A DNA stretch of 64,000 nucleotides. It comes from Epiperipatus broadwayi (taxonomy: Eukaryota > Onychophora > Udeonychophora > Euonychophora > Peripatidae). A model generated the notes under the pieces. The model was not told where the DNA came from and searched no databases. It was given only the letters and a program-made list of their open reading frames with translations. A program made the translations under genes and the position numbers. Positions 36,961 through 48,409 of the stretch are shown piece after piece. Location of the stretch: the NCBI GenBank assembly GCA_028023455.1, contig JAQFVV010012490.1, positions 1 through 64,000 of the forward strand. The letters are read 5' to 3'. The stretch's first letter is position 1. The number at the start of each line of letters is the position of its first letter.

Positions 36961-37760
36961 TATCGAGACAAAACAACTAGGCTTTCTCAACAGACCTTTA
37001 TAAGACCTGTTGTCATATTCCTTACGGTGTTTTAACACCTTTCCAACTCAGCTGTAATATGCTTCACTGTAAGCTGATCCCGGCTTCAAGAAGAATCAAT
37101 TAGCCATACCACTTGCGAAAAAGTGTTTCCCAGGCAGCCCTCAAAGCCTGTTCCATGAGCAAGCGAATGGAACCCCTTCGTTGACATTGACACGATTGAC
37201 ATTCCATTTCAGATGTTTGACAACGTCTTAATTTCATTCAGCCACGACAAAGACAGTTTTTCTGGGTGGATAAAATATATTTTTTTTTTTGGGGGGGGGG
37301 TTTGAAGGAAGTCTACCACATCTGCTTCTGTAGCAGGGAAATCTCAAAACTACAACACTGAACGGTCGTCTGCCATTGAACTGTTTTGATCTCGAAAAAG
37401 TCTCAGAAAGTGCGCGACTTGATCATGAACTTTGCCGAATCATGATTTCCACTCCTCATTTCGTGAATTCTGACCCCTGACAATGAAAGTAGGACCATTT
37501 GACAATTTGTTATAATTTTTCCTAACTCACATTAATTACAATACATTTATGCCAAAAAAAAAATCCGTTCCAATATACTTTTCATCATTACAATTACAGA
37601 AACCTTCATATCATACACTGTCCATAGTCAAGAGTAATATCTATAGAAAGTATCGCATACTCATCGCTAATAATGTTCAACATGATAGAGATGTTGGGGT
37701 AAGGGTGCACTTCAACATCTATGAGCGGCCTTGTAAACAGCATATTTATGTGCTTTAGCA
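36961..37760. promoter_or_regulatory. CpG-retaining patch, candidate host exon or regulatory region
   Basis: Many CpG and a balanced base composition distinguish this patch from the surrounding DNA. It contains a T-run followed by a run of ten G at 37,270-37,292. No known protein is readable. A 69-codon plus-strand frame at 37,549-37,758 has an evenly mixed amino-acid content but no recognised motif. No tandem or inverted structure is visible. It may be non-coding exon, promoter or a foreign or mobile segment of unknown type. Confidence 0.3.
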
Positions 37761-38624
37761 TAGAAACAGCACCATCAGGCAGTGTGGATCAATAGATGCT
37801 GTATTACCCAGAATAATTATGGATTAATACTCAAAACTCATACTATTAACAAAACCTAATATTATACAAATTAATTTTAAACCTATTGATTCTTTTTAGC
37901 ATTGATCCATTATATTCATATTTCCAAACAAACATCAAAAATTAACTTAATAATTTTATATAACTTAAATATTATACTAGTTAGAATATAATCATTTTAA
38001 TAAATTTTATAACTTTTTTATGACTTTATTATTTTATGAAATTTAAATGAACAAATTTCATATGTGACCTTAATTATATTATGAATTTCCATAATACTCT
38101 ACATGGATAATAAATTTAGATGTTAAACATTCAATAATTATTTAAGTACTTATATTTTACATAAAGCAAAAATAACTTAATACCATTTATATTCAACTAT
38201 TAATTCAAATTAACCAATAATTGAATTATTTGTATTTAAATTTTTTATTATAATTTTACACCTAAAAATGTTCAATCAATAAATTTCATATGAAAATTTT
38301 ATTATGGCATATGCTTACAGATATGATGTTGTGAGATTTATGACTCCATAAAGAAAAACCACACTAGTCATTTAGTTTTAAGTTACACAAATATTTATTT
38401 ACAACACTAAAATATTTTTTAACAATAATTTTGGTTACACATAGTACATAGACTCTTTAAACATTTCATATTACTATAATAGCATATTTATATTTGTACA
38501 TGGAAAATAAAAATAAATAAATAAATACCTTTTTTTTGCATGGCTTCACATTAGATCCATAACTTTTAATAAATTGACTAGAATGATTTAATATGACTAA
38601 TATTTTAATTCTTATTATAATTTA
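37761..38624. other. AT-rich, nothing recognised
   Basis: No reading frame or repeat of note. Confidence 0.5.
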
Positions 38625-38631
38625 AATTATG

Positions 38632-38997
38632 CAAGGTCCCCAACCCTATGCTCGTGGACATCATGGCACCCGCAGACTATTTTATGTGTGCTCGCTGCTA
38701 TCCGAACACGATAAAAAATTATTTATCTGACACAAATAAATTTAATTTTTAAAATTTCTTATAAATTATTGTATTATATTGTGATCCAATTGTAGGGCAT
38801 ATTATACTTTTACAGCATAAAATATAAACATTAATTATATGTTAAAATTGTATTTTTGAAATAAATATTTTTTTGTACATTATGTGTATTATTAACAATA
38901 TCCAACTATAAATTTACATTGAAAAAATAAATGGTGCCCGCCATCTGGCCAGTATTATAGAATGTACTCCTAAGTGCAAAAAGGTTGGGGACTGCTG
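38632..38997 (+). mobile_element. Non-autonomous hAT element (MITE)
   Basis: It starts CAAGGTCCCCAACCC and ends AAAGGTTGGGGACTGCTG. The end read on the other strand is CAGCAGTCCCCAACCTTT, so the termini are inverted and of the hAT type. Sub-terminal blocks CATCATGGCACCCGCAGAC and TGGTGCCCGCCATCTGGCC are also partly inverted. The element is flanked by AATTATG at 38,625-38,631 and 38,998-39,004, consistent with a hAT duplication (usually 8 bp). The 366 bp hold no transposase. A hAT enzyme must have moved it; the terminus differs from that of the 14.2-16.4 kb element. Confidence 0.85.
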
Positions 38998-39004
38998 AAT
39001 TATG

Positions 39005-41095
39005 CATCATATACTTAAAAAAAATATTGAGCAAATTTATTCTTAGCCAATAACATTTCAGTGGTCAGTTATTTTACTCTTGTTTTACGTAAATTAATAT
39101 AAGTTCAATATAATTCAATTCTAGAATTCCTATATCAATATATGATTATTATTTACTGATTGATCTTACATATTTTATATTATTTATAATACCAATACAC
39201 TACCATAAATAATCAAATGAATCAAGAATATCATTTTTTTAAATTATTCATTCCTCTCTCACACTTTTCACACATCCTTCTCTTACAATCCCCATTAGCA
39301 ATGATCTCACACCATTGTTAAAATAAGAACTTTTCCTTCTATTTTGGAAATCTATTGTATTTGCTTTGCATATGGTCATGTCTTCTGCTTCTTTAAACTA
39401 TCAATATTAACTGTAAAACTACAAAATCCTATATCAAACACTTCCATATGATGCTTCATTCTGCCTTACTATAAAAATAATATTCAGGATAAGAAACTAA
39501 TTTGCTACACATCTTTATATAAGAGGAATGGAGGCTAATAACTTTTATCTATAAACAAATATAATCTTTGGGTGAACATTACTTTTTAAATGATCCTATC
39601 ACTAACATCCTAGATTTCTTCTGAAGTGCTTAAGGATTAATACAGTTATTTTATTATAAAACCCCTCACATTTTCTCCTATGATAATATGCGTTTCCATT
39701 GGATTATACCCATAACATATACTATTAGTTCCTTAGGATTACATTATATTATTCTGGCATTGCAAATTTATCCTATTAAAGCTTTTAAACTTTTAGCATC
39801 AGTATAGATTGTATTTTCAATCTCAGAATATAAATTTTATCTCCCTTACTTTTAAAATCTATATCTACAATTGATCATTTGCTAAAAAAAATAATAACTG
39901 TATTTATGACAAACATATAATATTCACTTTACATTTATAAGACTTGAGATCAAATTCTAATATGCATTATTACATTCATACTGTATCATTACTGCTTTTA
40001 GAATTTTATACATATCTCATACATAAAGATTTGGTTTAATAATATACCCTTTTTATTTTTTTCTTGATTCATAACAATTATGAGTTTTATCTTCTAGAAA
40101 TATATTCCAATTTCATAAATTAATAATTGGACATAGACCACTTTTTTATAACTAATTATTAATCTTAAGACATATAAAATGCATAAATTAATACTATTTA
40201 GTTACCGATTAATGTTGTTTAGTTTTTCAAGTCATTACGTAATTTTTTTTTAAACATAATATAATTGTATATACATTTAAGATCCAACATTATCATAAAA
40301 CTAAATTTTTAAAAACAACATTAATAAATTTATAACTTACCTAACTAATTTTGCTTTCAAAGATAAAGTTTATTTACACTCTAAGAAAATACAGAAGGTT
40401 AGTCCATATTCTAGGTCTCATTGGACTAATCACATATGACTGGTCAGAAATTACAAACAATAAATGGATAAGGATTACAAATACAATCAAAGGAATGAAA
40501 AAGTTTACACTAAATACAATTTGACTATTGAACTAGCCAAGATTTCGATTACATTATAACAAAGTCTGATAACACAATGCTGAGTCATAGGTAAATCATT
40601 TGAGCAAATATGAAGTAAACAGGAAAACAAATATAAGTGGGTTACAATATAAATACATTACAAGTGTCAACTAGTTTTAAAAGCAAGAGAAAAATCTGAA
40701 GTTACAATGCTAGATAAACCAGTTAGTGACCAGTAACATTTACAATATAGGATAACATAATATATATAGTATAAAGAGCTAACAATATTGAACACTAATG
40801 AATTGACATATAAATTTTTAGACACCCCCCGAATAAAAGATGGTTAAATAAAAATTTCAAAATACACAGAGAATTAGACATAATATACATGTGACAGTAT
40901 GAGGGACAAACAAGCTAATTAGTAATAAAACCACCCATTGTACAAAAAGAAAGGCAAGGCCTTAATAGTTCAGCAAGACCAAGTCCAGATCAACTGCATG
41001 TCGTGAGGAGTTATAAAACTTGGAGGCAAAGAAAATTCTAAAATATCACTAAGAAATTTCTTCTAGATATAAAATATAAGAGTAAGTATTTAATT
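39005..41095. other. No gene recognised
   Basis: AT-rich. The stretch 40,385-41,060 is higher in complexity and may be an unrecognised repeat; no protein or RNA signature was found in it. Confidence 0.4.
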
Positions 41096-41099
41096 CTAA

Positions 41100-41335
41100 A
41101 AAAAAAAAATTCGATTGAAAATTTTTTTTTTTCAATATTTTTTTTTTAAATTTCCAACCACACTTCTCTCTCTATTGTCTCCATAGTAACTGTTGGCAGT
41201 TATAACTTTAATGCTGATAGAGGTACAATTTTTAAGACGATGAAGAAAAAATACATAACAAATAAAGATTTTCCCCATCTTTTTCAAAAGCTCTTGAGTT
41301 CTATTAAAGTTTATCGCCAAATTTTCATCTTCTCG
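41100..41335. promoter_or_regulatory. Small CpG-containing patch with RFX-like X-box
   Basis: GTCTCCATAGTAAC at 41,177-41,190 fits the RFX/DAF-19 X-box consensus RYYNYYATRRNRAC at every position. It has the preferred CCAT core. About two matches to this degenerate consensus are expected by chance in 64 kb on both strands. It lies in a patch with several CpG, 1.7 kb before the candidate exon at 42,862. X-boxes drive ciliary genes in animals. Confidence 0.3.
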
Positions 41336-42861
41336 GTTGGTGCACTTGTAATTAGGATTTTTAATTATTTAAAAAAATATTCATTCGAATATAAATATTA
41401 ATTTATAATGTCCATGTTCCATTATGTATGGTAAACACATATCACCTACTAATTCTTTTTAAATAACTAATAATTATAAACTTCATATTCACTCATAGTC
41501 TATTTTGTGTTTATAAGTAACAAGCACGGGCAGTATACTTCACATTTTCTTCAATATTCTTATTGAATTAATAACTCTCTTCATTTATGGTAATCTTGAA
41601 ACTCGTTATAAACAAAATACACGTAATTAAATAAATGTCAGTGTTACTTAATATTTCTCATATTGTCATTATATACTGTAAGAATTACCTACAATGCACA
41701 TAAATACTCATGCACAAGCTTATTTGCCAATTAGTACACTAATAAATAGCTTAACCTATAAATGATTGAGGTCAACATAATAAATAAATAAATTTTAACT
41801 TATAAGTATATTAGTAATGTCAATTAGAAAACATTAGTTTTAAATAAAAATATTTCCCCAACTAGACATAACATTCCACTTACACATATAAAATAAAAGC
41901 AAACCTATTGTTTAATAACCAAGGAAATTAATCGAGATGTGAACTTTAAACTTGAAAATGTTCTATGAAGCATTTCCAAGCAATCCATTGTTCAAAAGAT
42001 AAAAGTTTATGATTCAATTACTTAATTGAAAACATTAACTAATTCAAAATCGGAAAGGAATAAAAATCCTTCTGCTACTCTTCCACAAAATAATAATAAT
42101 TTTTTACAGCAGCTATATAATCTAATAATTTTATACATTAAAAAGCTTTAGTATTATTATTTTTTGATTATTAACTAATTCAACAATCAACATATATAAA
42201 AAAAGCCTCGTGAATAAATAATAAAAAAATTCTTCTTGCAGATTTGAATTTTAATTGCTGAAAAGATGGTTGATTAAGTCAAAGGATTTTTTTTTTCACA
42301 TAGCTTTTGTCAACAAAACATTTTTCTATAAGATTTGCAAATCTATACTCAAGGAAGTTTCTTATTAGTCAGCAACCATTCAGAAGAATAGAAATATTAT
42401 CAATTGTGTAAACTATTAAGTAATAGTAATACATAGTTCGAAAATTATTACAAAAATAACTTCGTTTCTATTAGTATATATATATATCGCATTTTAAAAC
42501 TTTTTATGTTTAATAACTTGTAATCACGAATATTCAAACCAAAAAATATCAACTGTGGAAACTTTTAAGGAATGGCAGTATATCATTCGAAATTTATTAA
42601 AAGAATAACTTTTTGTCTGTTAACTTATATATACATAGCAGAACCGCATTTTAAAACTTTTAACTTAAAAACAGTTAAATAAGAACATTTAAGTTATTTA
42701 AAAGCTATTACAATGTTTCTCGTCTAAACAACTTGTCGTGGAGGTCTTGTGTGAATGCTTATCAGAAGATGTAAACATTAATTCATCATTAAATACCTAA
42801 TTGTGATATCAAACTTCTATAAAATGAACTTTTATCTTAGTTCCAATATATCAGCTTTCAG
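41336..42861. other. No gene recognised
   Basis: AT-rich. A related pair of blocks containing CGCATTTTAAAACTTTT (42,487-42,503 and 42,645-42,661) suggests a small diverged direct repeat. Confidence 0.4.
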
Positions 42862-42948
42862 AGGATGAAATAGATGCCACGACCAACACTGCTCACTCTA
42901 CCAATGTCTGAATTCCTGAAGGAGTTTGAATCTACAAGATCAAGAGCT
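42862..42948 (+). CDS. Candidate host exon with start codon
   Basis: An AG acceptor (CAGCTTTCAG, ending at 42,861) precedes 87 bp that are far less AT-rich than their flanks. They end at a perfect donor, GTAAGT (42,949-42,954). After a two-codon upstream frame closed by TAG, an ATG at 42,874 opens 25 codons beginning MPRPTLLTLPMSEFLKEF. These run open to the donor in phase 0. Joined to the next candidate exon at 43,326 they would add seven codons and stop, a 32-residue product with no membrane segment or motif I know. Alternatively another frame (DEIDATTNTAHSTNV and stop) could be the end of a longer protein, or this is a non-coding transcript. The minus-strand frame 42,858-43,046 is judged a shadow. 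Confidence 0.3.
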
Positions 42949-43325
42949 GTAAGTTTTAAAAATATTTTATAGAACATTTTCAAGACAGAAGCGTTATTTA
43001 AACCATTTAAGTGGACAGTCTGAACTTTAAACTTTATTATGAACAATGAGAAAGCATATGCCTTGTTTGGATCATTTCATTTATCAAATCACGGAATAAA
43101 AAGAGGGGATTTCTGCTTATATAGGATGAACAAATATTTTGGTTTGTAATTAATAAAATCTAGATTTTCCTTCGTGAACAAGTTTGACGGATCATCCAAC
43201 TTAAGATGGGAAGTAAAATTTTGCTTTAGCCATATAAAGAATACTCACTATTTATAAGACATAATTATTTGTTAATTTATTATTCTAATTAACTAATCTT
43301 TCTTTGTTTTTTATTTTATTTTCAG

Positions 43326-43510
43326 TATGTGCTTTACTGTCAACAGTAGATTATTAATATACAGAAGGTTTCTTTACCAAGGAAGATGGACTTTGTTAAA
43401 TGGAGCAACTTGTAAGAACACCACCCATTATACTACTTGTTTGGGTTTTAATATAAACTTGTTAGAATTCCTGTTTCAAATTGTAATAAATTTGTAAATA
43501 TTTAGTGCTA
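43326..43510 (+). other. Candidate terminal exon with polyadenylation signal
   Basis: A very strong polypyrimidine tract and acceptor (TTTTTTATTTTATTTTCAG, ending at 43,325) precedes this segment. In phase with the exon at 42,862 it reads YVLYCQQ and stops at 43,347-43,349. An AATAAA lies at 43,485-43,490. The implied intron is 377 bp with GT and AG ends. Plus-strand splicing is inferred only from signals. Confidence 0.3.
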
Positions 43511-45720
43511 ATGATGTATATCTAACAGGGTGGATTTTCTAGGGGATGGTTTGAATCATCAATTATCTTATGAAATGTTAGGGATGCATGCCAGGCACTT
43601 ATCAAATTATTGTTTAGACTCTAGTTAGAATAGTTTTTAATTTTTTTCTTTGTTAAATTAAAATGTGTTAAACTATTTTGAAATTTTAAGTCTCTGATTT
43701 ATCAAAACCAATCTATTTTAGTATGGTCATATATTGTTTAAATCATATAAACATATAATCTTTTTCTTTGATTTATTAAAATTATTCTATTTTAGTATAA
43801 CTCCATATTATTTAAATTACTTGTATATATATACTCTTTTTCCTTATATATTAATATCTTAGCAAGGTTGGAAAGTCTTTAATTCACTATACTTATATAG
43901 AAGTGAGAATATTGTTATATATGTAGATTCACCCCTGAAGAGAGTTAATCACAACTTCTCCCTGAGTTTTAAATGTGTGGAGTAATGGAACGTAGGGAGT
44001 GGGTAAACTGATCTAAATTGTATTCAAATTTTATGTGTAATTATTTGAGCTAGCCAATGGAGATGAATGCAATCATTGATCAGACTCTTCATTGTATCAC
44101 TTCCAGCATCCTATAGGAAGACCTAGGTCTGACCATAGTAAGATGTGACTCCCCTCTCCCATGCGGAAACAAAGACTATTACAATACATACATCAATAAT
44201 TATACAAATTGATTCTTTGCTTTCAAAAGTCGATAGTATTTCTTACTATTTAATTTTAACTTCATTTCACACAATTTACTTTATTTCATTATATTTTTAA
44301 ATAAGTTCATAATTACTATGACATATTTAATATGAAAGTTTGATAAAATATTTGAATTAATTTATAATGAATGTCTCTTTTAACTAAATATAAGTTTTTC
44401 TTCATTGTTAAATTTTTTAATATTAGAGGGAAAACAAAATATTTTCTTATGTCTCCCAGCTGTAAACTTACTGATTGCTAAAATAATGCTAGTATTTCCT
44501 TTTACTTTTAAGCGCAAACATGGCTTGACTATAATTCATCAGTTAAGACTGGATATTAGCTCTTGGTGAAGAAAATTGTAATTTTACTCCATTATTATTT
44601 AAAATCTCTTTAAATAGTTTCTTGTGAATCAATATTTAATTTTTGAAAAATTACTATAAAAGTTTTTTCACTTTTAAAAGACTAACTGCTATCAATTTTG
44701 TTAACCCTTATTGTTAATCAATTTCCCTTTTTATGTTGTCTGCCCATCATCTTTTATATTACAGACACTATAATGTCAGATTATTACTTAGGTCAATTTC
44801 ATTGGTCATTAGCTATTAATTTACTAAAGATTTTTTTGCTTAAATTAACTTTTGTCTACAAATATTATTAAAATACTAAAGATTTATTATATTTAACAAT
44901 AAATATAATTGCCTTTAAATTTAAACATAATTTATAATTTATTATTTTGTAAGAATTAAATATCTTAATTCAAACACATATATTTAATAATTATGTTAAA
45001 AGACAATATTATTCTTACTAAAAGTATAAAAAATAATATTTTTTATTAAAACAATTAAAATATTATTTTCTACAAGAAAACATATTATCACACACACACT
45101 TTTAAAGAATCACTGTAATAAAATTAAATATTCATATGATAACTATTGATAGGTTTATTAAATACCATAAAATGAATAACTATGATTTAAATAGATGAAT
45201 AACTATTAATAAAAATTTACAATTGAAATAATAGGATTTTTAATCTATGAACGGCCTTTATAAAAATAAGTCTGTTGATTAACTCAACAAAATCTTACTC
45301 TAATATTATACAATTTAAGCTTATAATATATCAATCAAAAGTCAATATAGATACACTTATGTAGGTAATAAATTTAAAATTTTGAATATTGTATATAATG
45401 TGAATTCTTTTTTTAAAATTGTGAGTAAAGCAAAAGATTGCAATATTAATGTATTGAAAAACAAAACAAACACATATAGTCAAATACATACCCTCAATAA
45501 ATAAAATCTTGCTTGTTTTAAGCTGGCTTTAGGAAATAATTTCAAAGATGGTAATAATAATATCTTTGCAAACCAACACATGCTATGCATTCTCTGTAAA
45601 CAAACAAAATAAAAATATTAATAATGTAATCATATAAACAGTTTCTAAGAATGTCAAATGATATCTAATCATCATAATAATAGTTTGACTACAATTTCAT
45701 TTAACTGATTAAATTGATGT
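43511..45720. other. No gene recognised
   Basis: AT-rich. A higher-complexity stretch at 43,930-44,170 has no protein or repeat match within the window. Confidence 0.4.
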
Positions 45721-45721
45721 T

Positions 45722-45780
45722 TTCTCTCAACTGGGAATCAATCCAAGAACCATTGGCTTTTGAGTCCGTCTCTCTATGTT
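45722..45780 (-). mobile_element. tRNA-like relic
   Basis: The minus strand reads ACGGACTCAAAAGCCAATGG and then TTGGATTGATTCCC. This resembles the anticodon arm and T arm of a tRNA-Leu or Ser type molecule. The D arm and acceptor stem are not recognisable, so it is a relic or a SINE piece and not a tRNA gene. Confidence 0.3.
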
Positions 45781-47730
45781 AAAACATTTACATTAATAAT
45801 AATATAAATTAGAAGTCAGTATAAAAGCTGTAATCCTATTAAAACTCTGAGATGACAAATACATATATATTCATCACATTTAAATTTTAATTATTAGTAT
45901 TCATTGTAAAACTTACAGGATTATTCCCATAAAATTTTCATTTAGAACATTCTTATATAAAAAAAGAAAATCTAGTGGAAAACATATGAGTAAAGTATAA
46001 TTAATACAACAAAATAGGATGATAATAAAATAAGATATTATTAGAGGGGGGGGTATACATTTATATTTAAATAAGTAAGAATGTTTATGATCTGCTTAGA
46101 GTAGAAAAATATTCAGATATTTAATGGTATTTAGTGAAAAAGAAATTAATTCAATGTAGACTTCAAAAAAATATCTTTGAACATAAACTATTTCCAGACA
46201 CTTAAGATTTGCCCATACTTAAATGCTTAGGTTGAAAGAATAGGTGATTTATTCTATTCTTTCACAAAGACTTTATTCATTTATTGTTAAAATCCACAAA
46301 GCGCATTAGCTTAATGCTGATTATTAGTTTATTATAATTAAATTCTATAATTGAATTAATATTTAACAAATTTATTTTTCTATAGTAGCTTTGTAGTGAT
46401 CAGGAATGAAATTGATATTTATGTTTATTTAAATTAGAAAAAATAAATATAAGCAACAAAAATTATTTAGAATGTATTTGACAAGGTTAGTTGTATATTT
46501 AAAAAATTATACCTTTAAAAAAAACTTTCATTAAAGATATTTATATCTACTCTGACTTATATTTAGAATTATGATTGCAAAAAAAAGCAAACCATGTCAA
46601 TATCACAATTTAGAGCAAGAAAACACAATGAAGATCAGAAATGGAAATGCATAGTTATGAGTTCAACCTACTGTAAAAATTAAAAAAAAAAAAAATGAAT
46701 ATAAATAAGACAAAACAAGAAGAAAGTTTTATCAATGAATCAAGACAATTTTTGATCAAATCCTAAAAAAAAAGAACAACTGATATAAAATAATGAGATC
46801 AAAAAGTTTATGGATCATCATAAATAAATAAAAACTAAAAAAAAAAACTTGAAATATTTTTACAGTATTAAAGCAGTCTTTAATATATGAATAAGTTATT
46901 AATAGATTAATATATGTGGAATGATTAAAAAATGTATTTATACCACAGTTTCAATAAAACATATTTAAAAAAATATTTCAATTAGTTGTCTTTTTAATGA
47001 AATAATGTTTTTTTAACATATTTTATTAAACCAATGACTTAAACCACTTTTCTGCTACTCTCGATAAGTATATATGGTACTGTTGGGTATGCCATATTGT
47101 GCTGGTAGATGGCACTTCAACACCCATCAAGATGCATGCAATCAATAAATTTCTTTTGAAGAAATCGGTTTAAAGCATGCTTATATAAGCCTGACATATG
47201 TAAATCCATACTTACATTAAAAGAAAGTAAATTGTGGTATATATTAAAAAACATTAAATACTAACTGTGTGTTGTACTTTTTATGATATAATAAATAATC
47301 TAATTATAAAAACTATTATTTTTATAATTACATTTATTATTATATGCAATATAAATATACATATATATATATATATGAAAAACTGCAAAACATTCTAAAT
47401 ATATGTTGAATAATAATTCTGTTTAGGGAAAATATAACAGCAAACTTTTTTACTTATTTGTCCTGAAAGAGATTTTCTTACAGTTATTTAACAAAAAATT
47501 AAGAAGATTTTTTTTTTTTAAGAAAAAAAAAGAAAAGTTATAAAATTATTAATTATAATATTGTTAATTAAAAGTCATCTATTACTTTAAATACTATTAG
47601 AAATATGTTTCAAATAATTATATGAAATAATATAGAAATATGTTTCAAATAATTATATAAAATAATAAAAAGCATATACAACAGCTAATACAATACATAT
47701 TAATCATACATTAAAAGCCTTTTTCAGCAC
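45781..47730. other. No gene recognised
   Basis: AT-rich with a run of nine G at 46,044-46,053 and a TA run near 47,358-47,376. A partial CTCF-like word (11 of 13 positions) lies at 47,102-47,114. Confidence 0.4.
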
Positions 47731-47733
47731 ATC

Positions 47734-47927
47734 ATTTAGTGCCCTTTTTAAACATTAATTATTTTAATGTTAACCAATTATTGCATATATAACACAATCT
47801 AGTGTTTTATAATGAAAGTAAAATAACAATAACAAAATATAATATTATGAAACATTAGATGGTGTTACATATGCAATAATTAGTTAATGTTAAAATAAAT
47901 TATTAATATTTGAAAAAGGCACTAAAC
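47734..47927. mobile_element. Hairpin (MITE-like) element
   Basis: Inverted arms at about 47,734-47,806 and 47,850-47,927 pair over most of their length. The outer parts are TTTAGTGCCCTTTTTAAACA on the left and GAAAAAGGCACTAAA on the right; the inner parts include TTATTGCATATATAACAC and GTGTTACATATGCAATAA. The 43-bp spacer is AT-rich. No target duplication is evident and nothing is encoded. Confidence 0.6.
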
Positions 47928-48400
47928 AATAAATCAAAAAAGACATTTTATGTATAATTTATATTTATAATAACTGCTATATATGATTTTTATTATTTGT
48001 TATAATTTATATAAAACAATAGCATATTGGATTTCATTTCCATTTTTGTTTCAAATAATATATGCATATTTTTATTTACAAAATAAAACCTTTATAAAAT
48101 ATAATATCATGATGTTCTATAATATGATCATTCAAAGAAGACAAACTTTAATATATCAAGCTATTAAAGTTTGTAATCATTTTCAACTTACACACAAATT
48201 AGGTTGCACAATTAAGTTGATGATAACTTGTATTTGTTAAGTTTTTTCCTGAAGGCAGATTGTGTAATTAGCAAATAAGTTACTATCTCCAAACAATAGA
48301 ATTATATTATTAATTTCAATAATAATTTATTCATAATATATAATGATTACATCTTCATGAAAAAAAAAAGTACATTAACATGATTATATTAATGCTCTGT
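47928..48400. other. No gene recognised
   Basis: An 85-codon plus-strand frame (47,983-48,240) is rich in Ile, Phe and Tyr, as AT-rich DNA translates, and has no known features. Confidence 0.4.
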
Positions 48401-48409
48401 TTGTCGTTT

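Noticed and set aside
37270-37292. G-quadruplex at the T-run followed by G-run
   Set aside because: A single uninterrupted run of G does not by itself give the four separated G tracts of an intramolecular quadruplex.
42858-43046. 62-codon minus-strand protein
   Set aside because: It overlaps the better-supported plus-strand exon and has no motif; the consensus GTAAGT reads on the plus strand.
47102-47114. A second CTCF site
   Set aside because: Only 11 of 13 core positions match and there is no supporting context.
47983-48240. 85-codon protein
   Set aside because: Rich in Ile, Tyr, Phe and Lys as any AT-rich frame, with no motif, no splice context and no neighbouring support.
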